Source: Prunus persica
Taxonomy: Eukaryota; Streptophyta; Magnoliopsida; Rosales; Rosaceae
Direction: 5' to 3'
Length of the DNA: 64,000 bases
NCBI RefSeq assembly: GCF_000346465.2
Contig: NC_034011.1
Span: 14,569,339-14,633,338 of the forward strand
Of the stretch, positions 22,275 through 34,000 are shown one piece after another. The number at the start of each line of letters is the position of its first letter. Position 1 is the stretch's first letter. A program made the translations under genes and the position numbers. The notes below the pieces were generated by a model. The model was not told the origin of the DNA and made no database searches. It saw nothing but the letters and a program-made list of their open reading frames with translations.

Positions 22275-22337
22275 ACTCTACTGTCCGCATAAGTTTGTAG
22301 TAACCGACTCTACTGTCCGCATAAGTTTGTAGTAACC
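22275..22337. repeat. 31-32 bp tandem duplication
   Basis: CTCTACTGTCCGCATAAGTT and the following TGTAGTAACC occur twice in direct succession. Near-identical copies indicate a recent local duplication within the CACTA subterminal region. Confidence 0.9.
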
Positions 22338-22649
22338 ACGTCGGTTTGTTCAATTAATGATGTATAATATTATTTTACCACGTCATGAAGTTAAAAGCAC
22401 CGTCGTATTTATTCATTTTATACGTCTAACCTTATCTGTAAACCGTCATCTTAATTTGTATTGCTTTTTAAGATTTATTTCTGAATTTTTGTAGACTACA
22501 ATAGTAGATCAACAGAATGACAAGAATTGAGAAAAACCACGACAGTTTATAAAGAAAACCGTCGTCACAAGCAAATTAAAATGAGATCCCAAGAGATATG
22601 AAATCTTACCAGTGGGATTTGTGTTCCTCATCATAATCGAACCACCAAT

Positions 22650-22990
22650 GTGAGAAAGACAATATTTTAGAAGTTGATGACGTATGTGTTTTTGTGTTTT
22701 TCAGATACACAAAAGCACATACACATCAAAATCCAAAAAATTTGCCTCTAAAATTTGAAGACGGTAAGATTTGGGAAAGACAATTTTTTAGACATTGACG
22801 ATGTATGTGTCTTTGTGTCTTCGAGATACACAAAGGCACATACACGTCAAAATCCAAAACATTTGCCTCTAAAATTTGACTACGGCAAGCTTTCAGAAAG
22901 ACAATTTTTTAGAAGTTGATGATGTATGCGTGTTTGTGTCTTTCAGATAAACAAACGCACACACACATCAACATTCAAACTATTGCCTCC
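22650..22990. repeat. Three tandem 121-bp units, each an inverted repeat
   Basis: Copies anchored at GTATGTGTTT (22682), GTATGTGTCT (22803) and GTATGCGTGT (22924), exact spacing 121 bp. Each unit includes AGAAAGACAATTTTTTAGA, then a hairpin with a stem of about 20 bp and a loop of about 10 bases (arms TATGTGTCTTTGTGT and ACACAAAGGCACATA in copy 2), then TTGCCTC. The eighth stem pair counted from the loop is T:A in copy 1, C:G in copy 2 and G:C in copy 3. Confidence 0.9.
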
Positions 22991-24192
22991 AGAGAGGTGA
23001 GAGAGAGCCAAGGCCTGAAGTGAGGACGGCAGCCAAGGGCAAGAAGAAGGTGGAACCTTAATTGAAAACTGAAGGTGAAAGAACGCGAGAAAAAACCCAA
23101 TTTATACAAATAATCATTACTAACCACGTTGGTCCTCTTATACATCACGTCGTCTAATAACAAAAATTAACGTCGTTTAGTACTAAATAAGGACATATTA
23201 AAGCATGTACCGCGCCAGAAAAAGTAAATTGCAGTGGTGTAAACTCTAACCACGTCGATTTGGTAAACTAAATTCATTGACTTTTAAAACCAACAACGAC
23301 GGTTCTCTATAAGTGCGCGGTGTCATAACTTATAATATCACTTCTTCAAGAGTAAACTTTTTCCGTGTAAAACCTAGATAACCACGTTGGTTTCTACTAT
23401 TTTAAAGTCGTTGTAAAGTTATACTAGGGCGGTTTTCGACAAAACCATCGTCTTATTGATCTTTGGGACAATATAAAAACTTTTTCATCACCTAACCTAA
23501 AGTTTTACGTTGTCTCTAACCGATAAAAATTTTCAGTTTCCTTTCATTTCCCAAAAGCAGTGTGTCTGAATCTCTTCATCTTCCTCGTCTTTGTCTCCAA
23601 AACTCCAAAGTTTACGTCAGAAGAAAACTTTCTTTGCAAGCCAAAGGTATTTTCTCACTCTGTATTTTTTTTTTTTAAACATCATTTGAATTTTTTTTTT
23701 TTTAAAGAACGAGTCTGGAAACAAGAATCCTTTCAAAATGACGAAATCTTTCATTGGTTTGAATAAAATGACTAGTCCCTCACTCTCACGTCGTATGAGG
23801 ACGACGATTTTGTCTTGTATATGACCGTTTTATTCACACACCACGACAGTAATTAAATCCGTGCTATTTCAAATAGCACGACTGTAGTTAATAACCAACG
23901 TGGTGTTAGAATAAATACAACGTTAATAAGATACAACCGTCATCTTATTTGAAACGATCGTGGGAGAGAGAAATATGAGCGATTTTTTTTGTATGGACTC
24001 GTAATAAGACGGCGGTTTTCTCTTACTCACGTCGTTTTAAAGCTCTTACCACGACGGATTTTCACATCCATCATTCTAAAGAATATCACGACAGTTTTGT
24101 TTTTTTTTTTCCGATGTCCTCACTGTAATATTACGTCATTCTTTTTAATTAAACGTCGTTTTTTTACTTGCAGTTTTTATTTCTCTCTAAAC

Positions 24193-24606
24193 ATGGTTTC
24201 CAAATCTCAAAGTAAAGAGGCTCAAGTATCAAAAGGTCAAAGTAAGGACCTTGCAATTTTAAAGGCTCAAATGAGTGAAGCCAAATTTGTTCAAAGCAAT
24301 CTCGCGAAGAAGATGAGATTTACTTCAACCTCCGAGAAAGACCCAAGCTCAGCGACATTTGATGAGGAGCCAAAATCGACTCGCAATATCAACACAATGA
24401 GCCGTCTTATGAAGAGAAAAATCCAGAAGATTAAGCCTGTGGTTGAGTACAATAAAAGGGGCAAACCACATGTCAAGGTTGCTGTTGAGATGCAATCTTA
24501 CATTGATGTTTTGGCACGCACCAGAGTCCCTCTTGTGGACAAGAAATGGACTCAATTGCCCAAGGACCTGAAGGAGCAGATTTGGGAAGCTGTTAAAATG
24601 GCATAA
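24193..24606 (+). CDS. CACTA-associated TNP-type protein, truncated
   Basis: ORF of 137 codons from ATG 24193. The N-terminus is Lys/Ser/Gln-rich (MVSKSQSKEAQVSKGQSK). The C-terminal half has the motif RGKPHVKVAVEMQSYIDVLA followed by LVDKKWTQLPKDLKEQIWEAV, which I recognise from proteins of plant En/Spm-type elements that accompany the transposase. Relatives continue well past this point, so the stop after KMA likely reflects a missing downstream exon or deletion. Its place next to the ACGACGG array supports a role in binding the element's ends; that role is inferred. Confidence 0.62.
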   Translation: MVSKSQSKEAQVSKGQSKDLAILKAQMSEAKFVQSNLAKKMRFTSTSEKDPSSATFDEEPKSTRNINTMSRLMKRKIQKIKPVVEYNKRGKPHVKVAVEMQSYIDVLARTRVPLVDKKWTQLPKDLKEQIWEAVKMA

Positions 24607-24985
24607 AATCAGACGTTGATGATGTATGCCATCAAAGTGCTATTTCCTTGTAATTCATGTAGAAGGGTGATAAGCCGACTTTTTTGGCTCCCTACTTCAA
24701 GTCTCTGTTGTGACCAGAGTTGTTGTGTAATCTTGAACTAGTTTTTGACTGAACATAAAGTACTATTACATATACAACTTCTTGTCTTTTCCTTCATCTT
24801 TAACATTTTGATTGATTTTGTAAATTTTTAGAGTTTGGATGAAGATGAAAAACTATTGAGCATAGGTTGCTAATTATGATCTGAATTCACCAATAATCTT
24901 TGCAAGAGCAATTTCCATCTACAAACCGATGGAATCTGTAATTATCCCTGATAACAATTTCTCTATTGTAGGCCTGAGATATTAG
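24607..24985. other. Intergenic stretch after the CACTA ORF
   Basis: AT-rich sequence with no recognisable gene. It may be the 3' untranslated part or remaining body of the CACTA element; no terminus is visible. Confidence 0.4.
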
Positions 24986-24989
24986 TTTC

Positions 24990-25262
24990 ATGGCTGAATG
25001 GCAATCTCTACAAATCTGCAGATTATTAACTACACGGATAGAAGTTCTTGGGGGGTTGTTTAAAAGACCAAAAGCAACATCCCACCTACCCGCTTTTGCA
25101 TATACATGCTCTCAACAAGGAACTCTGTATAGAGATATCTGGTTTGATAGGCATGCTTTCAATAAACTTCACTGCCTGGTCTAAGTGTCCGGCTCGACCT
25201 AGGAGATCAACCATACACCCATAATGCTGAATCTTAGGAACAATACTGTAGACACTGCCATA
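24990..25262 (-). pseudogene. PLS-class PPR gene fragment
   Basis: Read on the minus strand, 25262 to about 25090 gives VPKIQHYGCMVDLLGRAGHL, DQAVKFIESMPIKPD and SLLRACICKSG, the last PPR and E-type motif of a PLS-class editing-factor-like protein. Both sides are lost and frame breaks follow toward 24990. It has no start or stop of its own and is a displaced gene fragment. Confidence 0.7.
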
Positions 25263-25299
25263 TAGACATATCTGGTTTTTATTTCCTATTTTTATTATA

Positions 25300-25515
25300 A
25301 TATTTTGGGATTCTTTAAATTTTTTTAAAGTACTTTTAAAAACGCTTTTATTGTGTGAGCCAAACACTCAACAAAATATCAAAAGCGCTTTTATGTAGTG
25401 TAAAAGCACTTTTAAATGTGACATCCAAACGACAAATTGCTTCTTTGTAGAAGCGCTTATGTCATAAGTGCTACTGGCATAAGCGCTTGGGGAAGAAGCA
25501 CTCACAAATGAGCCC
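25300..25515. repeat. MITE-like sequence rich in AAGCGCTT words
   Basis: Contains several AAAAGCGCTTTT and AAGCACTTTT words in both orientations and ends GAGCCCTAA, as seen in inverted-repeat plant MITEs. Boundaries and target duplication not identified. Confidence 0.35.
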
Positions 25516-27250
25516 TAATTATTCTTAGTTATAGTTAATTGACGAAAATACCCTTCAATTTAGACATAGGTGGTGGATTGCAACACTTTACAAAGTTCAA
25601 GTTGTTAAAAATAAAAATTAAAAATTCAGGTGGTAATGACGCACATGCTTGAAAGTCTAGGAAAAAAAAAACTTTTAATTGATGTTTAAGATTCAGTATA
25701 AATAATATAAAAACTCAAAACTGAGCATAAGTTGAGATTTAGTTTCCTTGGTAAAGAAACAACTTAATTCAAAGTGGGAGGTCATAGGTTCAAAACTCAT
25801 CAATTTAATTGAATGTGATCTACGATATTGTCCCATTAGGGTTTAGGGGGACAGTGAGTGAGTCGTGGTAGGCGACGGTGGGCACGTTCAGATGAAAGGG
25901 ACATGTGACCTATTATTTAAAATCAATTAAATTTAATATGACGTTGACCTAATATGAAATTTGAAAAATATAACTTGATGAAATGCTAATAATATAAATT
26001 TTTGCTAACTATACACTAATTTTTCTAATTATATATAAAATCTATCCTCTTTATTTCAAAAAAAAATCCTCAAATACAGCTCCAAGACAGGATCCGGCCT
26101 AGACAGATTCCAGAAGCACCAAAACGACCCTTTCAATTTGAAATTTCTCTTCTTATCTTTTAAGAAAGAAGCCGCGTTTGACCTTAACATAAATAGATCT
26201 TGACGTTAACTTAGCATTGGCCGTTGGATTGGGAAGGGGACATTCGCCAGCCAGACGCGCAGCGCATACAGACACAGTAGAAGAATACAAATGATTGTCG
26301 CCTTGCGAGGGGAAAAAGCGCCTAAAAAGAAGCAAATTAACATTTTCTTAATTTATAAAGTATTAGATTCTCTTTTTCTTTATTTAATTTTTTTCCTTTT
26401 ACCAGTCACCTTTTCTAGAACTTCAAATATATAAGCAAATAAATCTTGGAATCCCTAATTTAGCAAATAAATCATGGCATTAGTGCTTCAGCTCATGGGT
26501 CGGTCTACAATTTCTTTTTTTAGTTTTTCGTCACATAAGTAGCTATATTCAGTACAGATTTTTTATTTTTTGTCACATATTATATAAATTTTTTTTGGTT
26601 TAACTATGCTAATGTCCCCTGAAAAATAATCAATGTCTCATATTGTCCTCTAAAAATCACTATAACCCATATTCTCTAATAATAATTCATTTTTACGTTT
26701 CATTCCCCTCTTTTCCCCATTTGTCGGTTCAATTGTCAAGTCAGTCAACAAATCTATTCCACTTTTCTTATAACATGTTTACCAAACAAATGTTATGTAT
26801 CATAAGTAGGTTAGAATAATTGGCCGAAGTAGTGAACTCCCTCTTACACCTAAGTTCGAAACTCCTTCACCAACGATGAGATTAATTTAGAGTAATTCAT
26901 ACTATTGTTATTTGAATCCAAATTTTTCATTATTCAACTTGATTGCTAACATATATTAATCTAAAATATATGAGTAAACTTAGAGTATAAGAAAACTTAA
27001 CTCAAAATAACACGATTTGGCATGTAATTGGGTACCGGTACGACTTCCCACATGTGAATGCCAGAAAAATGTTAATACCAAAGTTGAAAATTTCACAGTA
27101 TGTCCATACCATAAACAAACACACACAAAAAAGAGAAAAAAGGAAAAAACAAGAAAACCACTAACGGAAAGAGCCAAAATATTTGAAATTAGACGGTAAC
27201 TGGTAAAACAGAAGAAAGAGAACCAGAGAGAGAAAGAGAAAGAGGAGGAC
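25516..27250. other. Intergenic region upstream of callose synthase
   Basis: AT-rich DNA of about 1.7 kb without a credible ORF. Two places resemble tRNA-derived SINE heads: 25735-25805 (a box-B-like GGTTCAAAACTC after TCATA) and 26820-26875 (AAGTTCGAAACTCC). From about 27205 the sequence is purine-rich (GAGAGAGAAAGAGAAAGAGG) and probably lies in the promoter or leader of the callose synthase gene. Confidence 0.4.
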
Positions 27251-27268
27251 CAGAAAAAGGAAAAAGCA

Positions 27269-27514
27269 ATGAAACGACAGCGTTTCAACCTTAACGCGCC
27301 CCCCGACCCTCGTTCTCTCCCTCAAAAATTCCTTTTGCACGTTAAAATCCATCCCCAGCTGCCCCCTTCCTCTTCTTCTTCTTCTTCTTCTTCTTCCACC
27401 TTCTCTCACCCTCATCAGAATCCAAGACAGCAAGCAGAAAACAGAAAAACTAAAACCACCGCCCAACGCACACTTTCTCCGTGCTACCTCCTCTGCCGAA
27501 CTTCCAGGCCATGA
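27269..27514 (+). promoter_or_regulatory. Upstream ORF overlapping the callose synthase start codon
   Basis: An 81-codon ORF from ATG 27269 ends with TGA at 27512-27514, overlapping the main ATG (27511-27513) as ATGA. It includes a (CTT)n tract (27368-27397) encoding a serine run. If the transcript starts upstream of 27269, ribosomes finishing this ORF would stop exactly on the main start. The transcription start is unknown, so its inclusion in the mRNA is not shown. Confidence 0.5.
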
Positions 27515-30500
27515 GTATCCGCCAGGGTACTCAATCCTCCTCCTTCGATTCGGACTCGGAGCCTTACAACATCATCCCCGTCCACAACCTCCTAGCTGAC
27601 CACCCTTCTCTCCGCTTCCCCGAGGTACGCGCCGCCGCTGCTGCTCTACGCGCCGTCGGAAACCTCCGGCGTCCCCCATACGCCCAATGGCAGCCCCACA
27701 TGGACCTCCTCGACTGGCTTGCCTTGTTCTTTGGCTTCCAATACGACAACGTTCGCAACCAGCGCGAGCACATCGTCCTCCATCTCGCCAACGCTCAGAT
27801 GCGCCTCAACCCTCCCCCGGACAACATCGACACCCTCGACGGCGCCGTTTTGAGGAAGTTCCGGCGTAAGCTGCTCAAGAATTACACCGAGTGGTGCTCG
27901 TATTTGGGGAAAAAGTCCAACATTTGGATTTCCGACCGGCCTCGTGACACTGCCTCTGACCAGCGGCGTGAGCTCCTGTATGTGTCGCTGTATCTCTTGA
28001 TCTGGGGCGAGGCGGCGAATCTGAGGTTTGTGCCTGAGTGTTTGTGCTTTATTTTTCACAATATGGCCATGGAATTGAACAAGATCTTGGAGGATTATAT
28101 TGATGAGAACACGGGTCAGCCCGTGATGCCTTCGGTTTCTGGGGAAAATGCTTTTTTGAATTCTATTGTGAAACCCATTTATGAGACCATTAAAGCTGAG
28201 GTTGAGAGTAGCAAGAATGGGACTGCCCCACATAGTGTTTGGAGAAACTATGATGATATCAATGAGTATTTTTGGAGTAAGAGGTGTTTTGAGAAGCTAA
28301 AATGGCCTGTTGATATTGGGAGTAACTTCTTTGTTACTTCTAGTAAGAGTAGGCATGTGGGTAAGACTGGGTTTGTGGAGCAGAGGTCGTTTTGGAACTT
28401 GTTTAGGAGCTTTGACAAGCTTTGGATCATGTTGATTTTGTTCCTTCAGGCAGCTATTATTGTTGCTTGGGAGGAGAGGGAGTATCCGTGGCAGGCTTTG
28501 GAGGAGAGGGAAGTGCAGGTCAAGGTTTTGACTGTGTTCTTCACTTGGGCTGGTTTCAGGTTTTTGCAGTCCTTGCTTGATGTGGGGATGCAGTATAGTC
28601 TGGTTTCAAGGGAGACTTTGGGGCTCGGAGTGAGAATGGTGTTGAAGAGCGTAGTTGCTGCGGGGTGGATTATTGTTTTTGGGGTGTTCTACGGGAGGAT
28701 ATGGACCCAGAGAAATCAGGATAGGCAGTGGTCCTCCGAGGCAAATAAGCGTGTGGTGAATTTTCTTTTGGTGGCAGCGGTTTTCATCCTTCCAGAGCTT
28801 TTGGCCTTGGTCCTGTTTATTCTTCCTTGGGTTCGGAATTTTCTTGAGAACACAAACTGGAAGATATTTTACATGTTATCATGGTGGTTTCAGAGCAGAA
28901 CTTTTGTTGGCCGTGGCTTGAGGGAAGGCCTTGTGGACAATATAAAGTACACTTTGTTCTGGATTTTCGTGCTTGCGACAAAATTTTTTTTCAGTTACTT
29001 CATGCAGATTAAACCCATGATTCGCCCTTCAAAAGCACTCGTAAAAATGAAGGATGTGAACTATGAATGGCATCAGTTCTTCGGTAACAGCAACAAGTTC
29101 GCAGTGGGATTATTGTGGCTTCCAATAGTTTTGATATACCTCATGGATTTGCAGATTTTTTATGCAATTTACTCCTCTCTTGTGGGGGCAGGAGTGGGTT
29201 TGTTTGCACATTTGGGTGAGATACGGAATATTGGGCAATTGAGGCTGAGATTCCAGTTCTTTGCAAGTGCAATTCAGTTTAATCTCATGCCAGAAGAGCA
29301 ACTGTTGAATGCAAGGGGTACTTTGAGGAGTAAGTTTAATGATGCTATCCACCGGTTGAAGCTCAGGTACGGGCTTGGACGGCCATATAAGAAGCTCGAA
29401 TCTAACCAGGTTGAGGCAACCAAGTTTGCCTTGATATGGAATGAGATAATTTTGATCTTCAGGGAAGAAGATATAATTTCTGACTGCGAGCTTGAGTTGT
29501 TAGAGCTGCCACAGAATTCTTGGAATGTCAGGGTTATACGCTGGCCTTGTTTTCTTCTGTGCAATGAACTGCTGCTGGCACTTAGTCAGGCCAAAGAGTT
29601 GGTAGATGCTCCTGATAAGTGGCTCTGGTATAAGATATGCAAGAATGAGTACAGGCGCTGTGCTGTTTTAGAAGCTTATGATTGCATCAAGCACTTGCTA
29701 CTTGACATTATCAAACGTAACACAGAAGAGCATTCCATTATGACAGTCTTGTTTCAGGAAATTGATCACTCTGTTCAGATTGAGAAGTTCACGAAAACAT
29801 TTAAAACGACTGCGCTTCCACAGCTCCATGCCAAGTTGATCAAACTTGTTGAGCTTTTGAGCAAACCTGAGAAAGATGCTAATCAGGTGGTAAATGCTCT
29901 GCAGGCCATTTATGAGATTGCCATTCGAGATTTTTTCAAGGAGAAAAGAACTACTGAACAGCTGATGGAGGATGGTTTGGCTTCTCGTAATCCAGCTTCT
30001 TCTGCAGGGCTGCTTTTTGAAAATGCCGTTGAGTTGCCTGATCCTAATAATGTATTCTTCTATCGGCAGGTTCGGCGATTGCACACAATACTTACCTCTC
30101 GGGACTCGATGCAAAATATCCCAGTTAACCTTGAGGCAAGACGCAGAATTGCCTTCTTCAGTAACTCCTTATTTATGAACATGCCCCATGCCCCCCAAGT
30201 TGAGAAAATGATGGCTTTCAGTGTTCTGACCCCTTACTACAGTGAAGAAGTATTGTACAACAAGGAACAACTGCGCACTGAGAATGAAGATGGGATTTCT
30301 ATCCTGTATTATTTGCAGACAATTTATGTTGATGAGTGGAAAAATTTTAAGGAGAGGATGCGCCGAGAAGGAATGGGGAGTGACGATGAAATATGGACAA
30401 CTAAGTTGAGAGATCTCAGGCTTTGGGCATCTTACAGAGGCCAGACCCTTACTCGGACTGTAAGGGGAATGATGTATTATTATCGGGCTCTTAAGATGTT

Positions 30501-33500
30501 GGCTTTTCTGGATTCGGCATCAGAGATGGACATTCGGGAAGGATCTCAAGAGCTTGGTTCCATGATGCGAGATATTAGCTTGGATGGTTTGACCTCGGAG
30601 AGGTCACCTTCTTCCCGGAGTTTAAGTAGAACAAGCAGTCGTGTGAACTTGTTATACAAAGGTCATGAGTATGGAACCGCTCTGATGAAATATACATATG
30701 TGGTTGCTTGCCAGATATACGGAACGCAAAAGGCGAAAAAAGATCCCCATGCTGACGAAATTTTGTATTTGATGAAAACCAATGAAGCCCTTCGAGTTGC
30801 CTATCTTGATGAAGTTTCAACTGGCAGGGATGAGAAGGAGTATTACTCTGTTCTTGTGAAGTTTGATCAGAAATTGGAGAAGGAAGTTGAAATCTACCGC
30901 ATAAAGTTGCCTGGTCCCTTGAAGCTTGGAGAGGGAAAACCAGAGAATCAAAATCATGCCATTATCTTCACTCGTGGTGATGCAGTTCAGACGATTGATA
31001 TGAACCAAGACAATTATTTTGAGGAGGCACTTAAAATGCGGAATCTATTGGAAGAATATAGGCGCTATTATGGTATACGGAAGCCTACGATCTTGGGAGT
31101 CAGGGAGCATATTTTTACTGGTTCTGTCTCATCACTTGCTTGGTTTATGTCAGCTCAAGAAACAAGTTTTGTCACATTGGGACAGCGGGTGTTGGCAAAC
31201 CCTTTGAAAATTCGAATGCATTATGGTCATCCAGATGTGTTTGACCGGTTTTGGTTCTTGACTCGAGGTGGCATCAGTAAAGCTTCCAGGGTGATTAACA
31301 TCAGTGAAGATATTTTTGCTGGCTTTAATTGCACATTGCGTGGTGGAAATGTCACACACCATGAATATATTCAAGTGGGCAAGGGAAGGGATGTTGGGTT
31401 CAACCAAATTTCCATGTTTGAGGCCAAGGTTGCTAGTGGTAACGGCGAGCAAGTTCTCAGCAGAGATGTCTATAGGTTGGGTCATAGGCTGGATTTCTTG
31501 CGGATGCTATCATTCTTTTATACCACTGTGGGATTCTTTTTTAATACAATGATGGTTGTTCTTACTGTGTACGCATTTCTTTGGGGCCGGCTTTATCTGG
31601 CTCTTAGTGGTATTGAAGGTTCTATATTGGCAGATGATACTAGCAACAGAGCACTTGGTACAATCTTAAATCAGCAGTTCATTATCCAACTTGGTCTGTT
31701 CACTGCCCTTCCAATGATAGTGGAGAATTCTCTTGAGCATGGGTTCCTTCAAGCTGTGTGGGATTTCTTGACAATGCAGCTCCAGCTTTCATCAGTTTTC
31801 TACACATTCTCCATGGGAACTCGTACCCACTTTTTTGGGCGAACTATTCTTCATGGTGGTGCAAAGTATCGAGCGACTGGTCGTGGCTTTGTTGTGCAGC
31901 ACAAGAGTTTTGCGGAGAATTATAGACTCTATGCTCGTAGTCATTTTGTGAAAGCAATTGAACTTGGTTTGATACTTATCGTTTATGCATCACATAGTCC
32001 TGTAGCTAAGGCCACATTTGTTTACATAGCCATGACCATCACAAGTTGGTTCCTGGTTTTGTCATGGTTTATGGCACCCTTTGTTTTTAATCCTTCTGGC
32101 TTTGATTGGTTGAAGACTGTAGAGGACTTTGATGACTTCATGAACTGGATTTGGTATCGTGGCAGTGTGTTTGCAAAAGCTGAACAGAGCTGGGAAAGAT
32201 GGTGGTATGAGGAGCAGGATCATCTAAGGACAACTGGCCTCTGGGGAAAGATTTTGGAGATAATCTTAGACCTTCGCTTCTTCTGTTTCCAATATGGGAT
32301 TGTATACCAGCTTGGGATTGCTGCTGGAAGTACCAGTATTGCTGTTTACTTGTTGTCTTGGATCTTTGTGTTTGTGGCTTTTGGAATTTTTGTGGTAATA
32401 GCATATGCTCGGGACAGATATGCAGCAAAAGATCACATTTACTATCGGTTGGTCCAATTTCTTGTCATTAAACTTGCAATACTGGTTATAATTGCCCTGT
32501 TGGAATTCACAGAGTTCAAGTTTGTGGATATTTTCACTAGTCTTCTGGCATTCATTCCCACTGGGTGGGGAATGATATTGATAGCACAAGTATTCCGGCC
32601 CTGGCTACAGCGCACTATACTTTGGAACGCAGTTGTTTCTGTGGCTCGACTGTATGATGTATTGTTCGGGGTGATTGTAATGACTCCTGTTGCAGTATTA
32701 TCATGGTTTCCTGGGTTTCAGTCTATGCAGACTAGGATATTGTTTAATGAAGCTTTCAGCCGGGGCCTTCGTATATTCCAGCTTGTTACGGGAAAAAAGT
32801 CTAAGGGGGACAAGGTAAATTTTAATCATTGATATTTAGGAATATCTTACCATCTCCTTCTATTATTTAGGAATATATTCCAGATCGTGTCATGCTCAAT
32901 ACATTGTGCAGTTAAATGATAAACTACTGTTGTTTTGTTTATTTGGCACTGGGCATAAAGTATGTCATTACTTGAAATGCCTGTTCTGTTTACCTGATGT
33001 ATCTAAAATTTTATCTTTTATTATCTCAGTCATGTTAGAACCATTGATCTTGATTGGATGCTTTCTGAGCTAGTATGTACTGTCAAGCAACTGCTTCAAA
33101 CCTTTGGAATTTGTATATTTCCTTTTAGTCTCTGCGTCTGCTTCAAACCTTCAGATTATTTCCCCGTACTCTCTGCATCTGCTGCTGTCTCATTTTTCCT
33201 ACACGTTTATTTCTGATTTTCCATTGGTTTGCATTAGAATTCTTGCCTGAACTAATTATTATGATGAACTTGCATATATTTTTTTGCTTTTCTACTGCCG
33301 TACTTATTGTTGAACTAATGTGACATCAGACATGGTTCAAGTATCTAGAATATTAAATTATAATGATAAAGTTGTCTAGCTTGTTATATTTGGAGCCGTC
33401 ATTCCGAGTTTCATATGTGGTCAAATTCATGTTGGTTGGGGTAATGATTCTTAAGTTCACCATGCGCTTCATGGATATTGTGGGTTGATGCAAAGAAATT

Positions 33501-33723
33501 TAAGTTTTACCAAATTTCTTTTAAACTCTCAAAATTTATTTTATTTCCTGTTTTGACATTGATGTCTGCACATTGGTTTTGGAACTTCACCTAGTTGCTT
33601 CCTGTTTGAGCATGAATGTTGAAATTATCGTTTGCTTAAACCTTTTGTTATATGCAGTCGATGAGTTTGTATGCATAAGTTTTCCATGTTACTAACAGGA
33701 TTGCATTCTTTTTGCAGGTTTGA
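27511..33723 (+). CDS. CALS12: Callose synthase 12 (1,3-beta-glucan synthase, GSL5/PMR4 type)
   Basis: Plasma-membrane enzyme that polymerises UDP-glucose into 1,3-beta-glucan; CALS12/GSL5/PMR4 makes wound and pathogen-induced callose and contributes to pollen callose. Two coding exons: 27511-32814 (1,768 codons) and 33718-33723 (GTT TGA), giving 1,769 aa, close to the 1,780 of the Arabidopsis protein. The first ATG in frame starts MSIRQGTQ; EPYNIIPVHNLLADHPSLRFPEVRAA follows within 20 residues, which separates it from CALS11/GSL1. Layout: FKS1-type N-terminal domain (residues 30-190, LLIWGEAANLRFVPECLCFI), first membrane cluster about 300-560, cytosolic glucan-synthase domain about 840-1330 (RGQTLTRTVRGMMYYYRA, GGNVTHHEYIQVGKGRD), second membrane cluster about 1335-1740. 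No lesion seen. Reading through the intron would instead end VNFNH. Confidence 0.97.
32815..33717 (+). other. Single intron of the callose synthase gene
   Basis: Donor AAG/GTAAAT at 32815 and acceptor TTTTTGCAG at 33717. 903 bp, AT-rich, no ORF or transposon recognised. The intron falls between codons for the last lysine and valine. Confidence 0.85.
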
Positions 33724-34000
33724 TGTCGGCAAGAGGTGTAGAAAGTCTCTAGAGATCGCAGAGTTCAATTTTGGTTTTGATATGTGGTGGCCTCTTCTGT
33801 GTGTTTCATGGTGGTCGGATTAATTTTACATTCACGGAGGAGAGAGGACAATACCCATTTGTTCTTTGATGCTGGCTTCATCTTCCCAATTCATTACTTG
33901 TGTAATTAGTAAGTTTTCTCACAGATATAACTGATCTCTAATTGGGGAGCTTTTAGTATCATGGGGGGTTAACCTCCTGCATCTCAAAGTATCATGTGTG
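33724..34000 (+). other. Probable callose synthase 3' UTR
   Basis: Sequence following the stop codon, still transcript-like (T-rich and not repetitive). No canonical AATAAA is obvious; the true end cannot be fixed from sequence. Confidence 0.4.

Larger units (their letters stand above)
21829..24606 (+). mobile_element. CACTA (En/Spm) transposon, left end and truncated body
   Basis: CACTACTACAAAAAGTG at 21829 is the signature CACTA terminus. Over the next 2.3 kb there are more than 20 copies, in both orientations, of a short motif close to ACCACGACGGTTTT (for example near 21868, 22076, 22212, 23297, 24050), the typical subterminal transposase-binding array. A TNP-type ORF follows. No right terminus (TTTTTGTAGTAGTG) is visible downstream, and no TNP2-like transposase, so this is a truncated element of at least 2.8 kb. 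Confidence 0.8.

Noticed and set aside
25735..25805. tRNA gene (box-B-like GGTTCAAAACTC)
   Set aside because: No cloverleaf or acceptor stem can be drawn; at most a SINE head.
30817..31485. Minus-strand ORFs inside callose synthase
   Set aside because: Shadows of the real coding frame with no family resemblance.
32815..32832. Callose synthase ending in VNFNH at 32832
   Set aside because: The sequence is a good GTAAAT donor and a matching acceptor at 33717 gives the family-like ending KGDKV.
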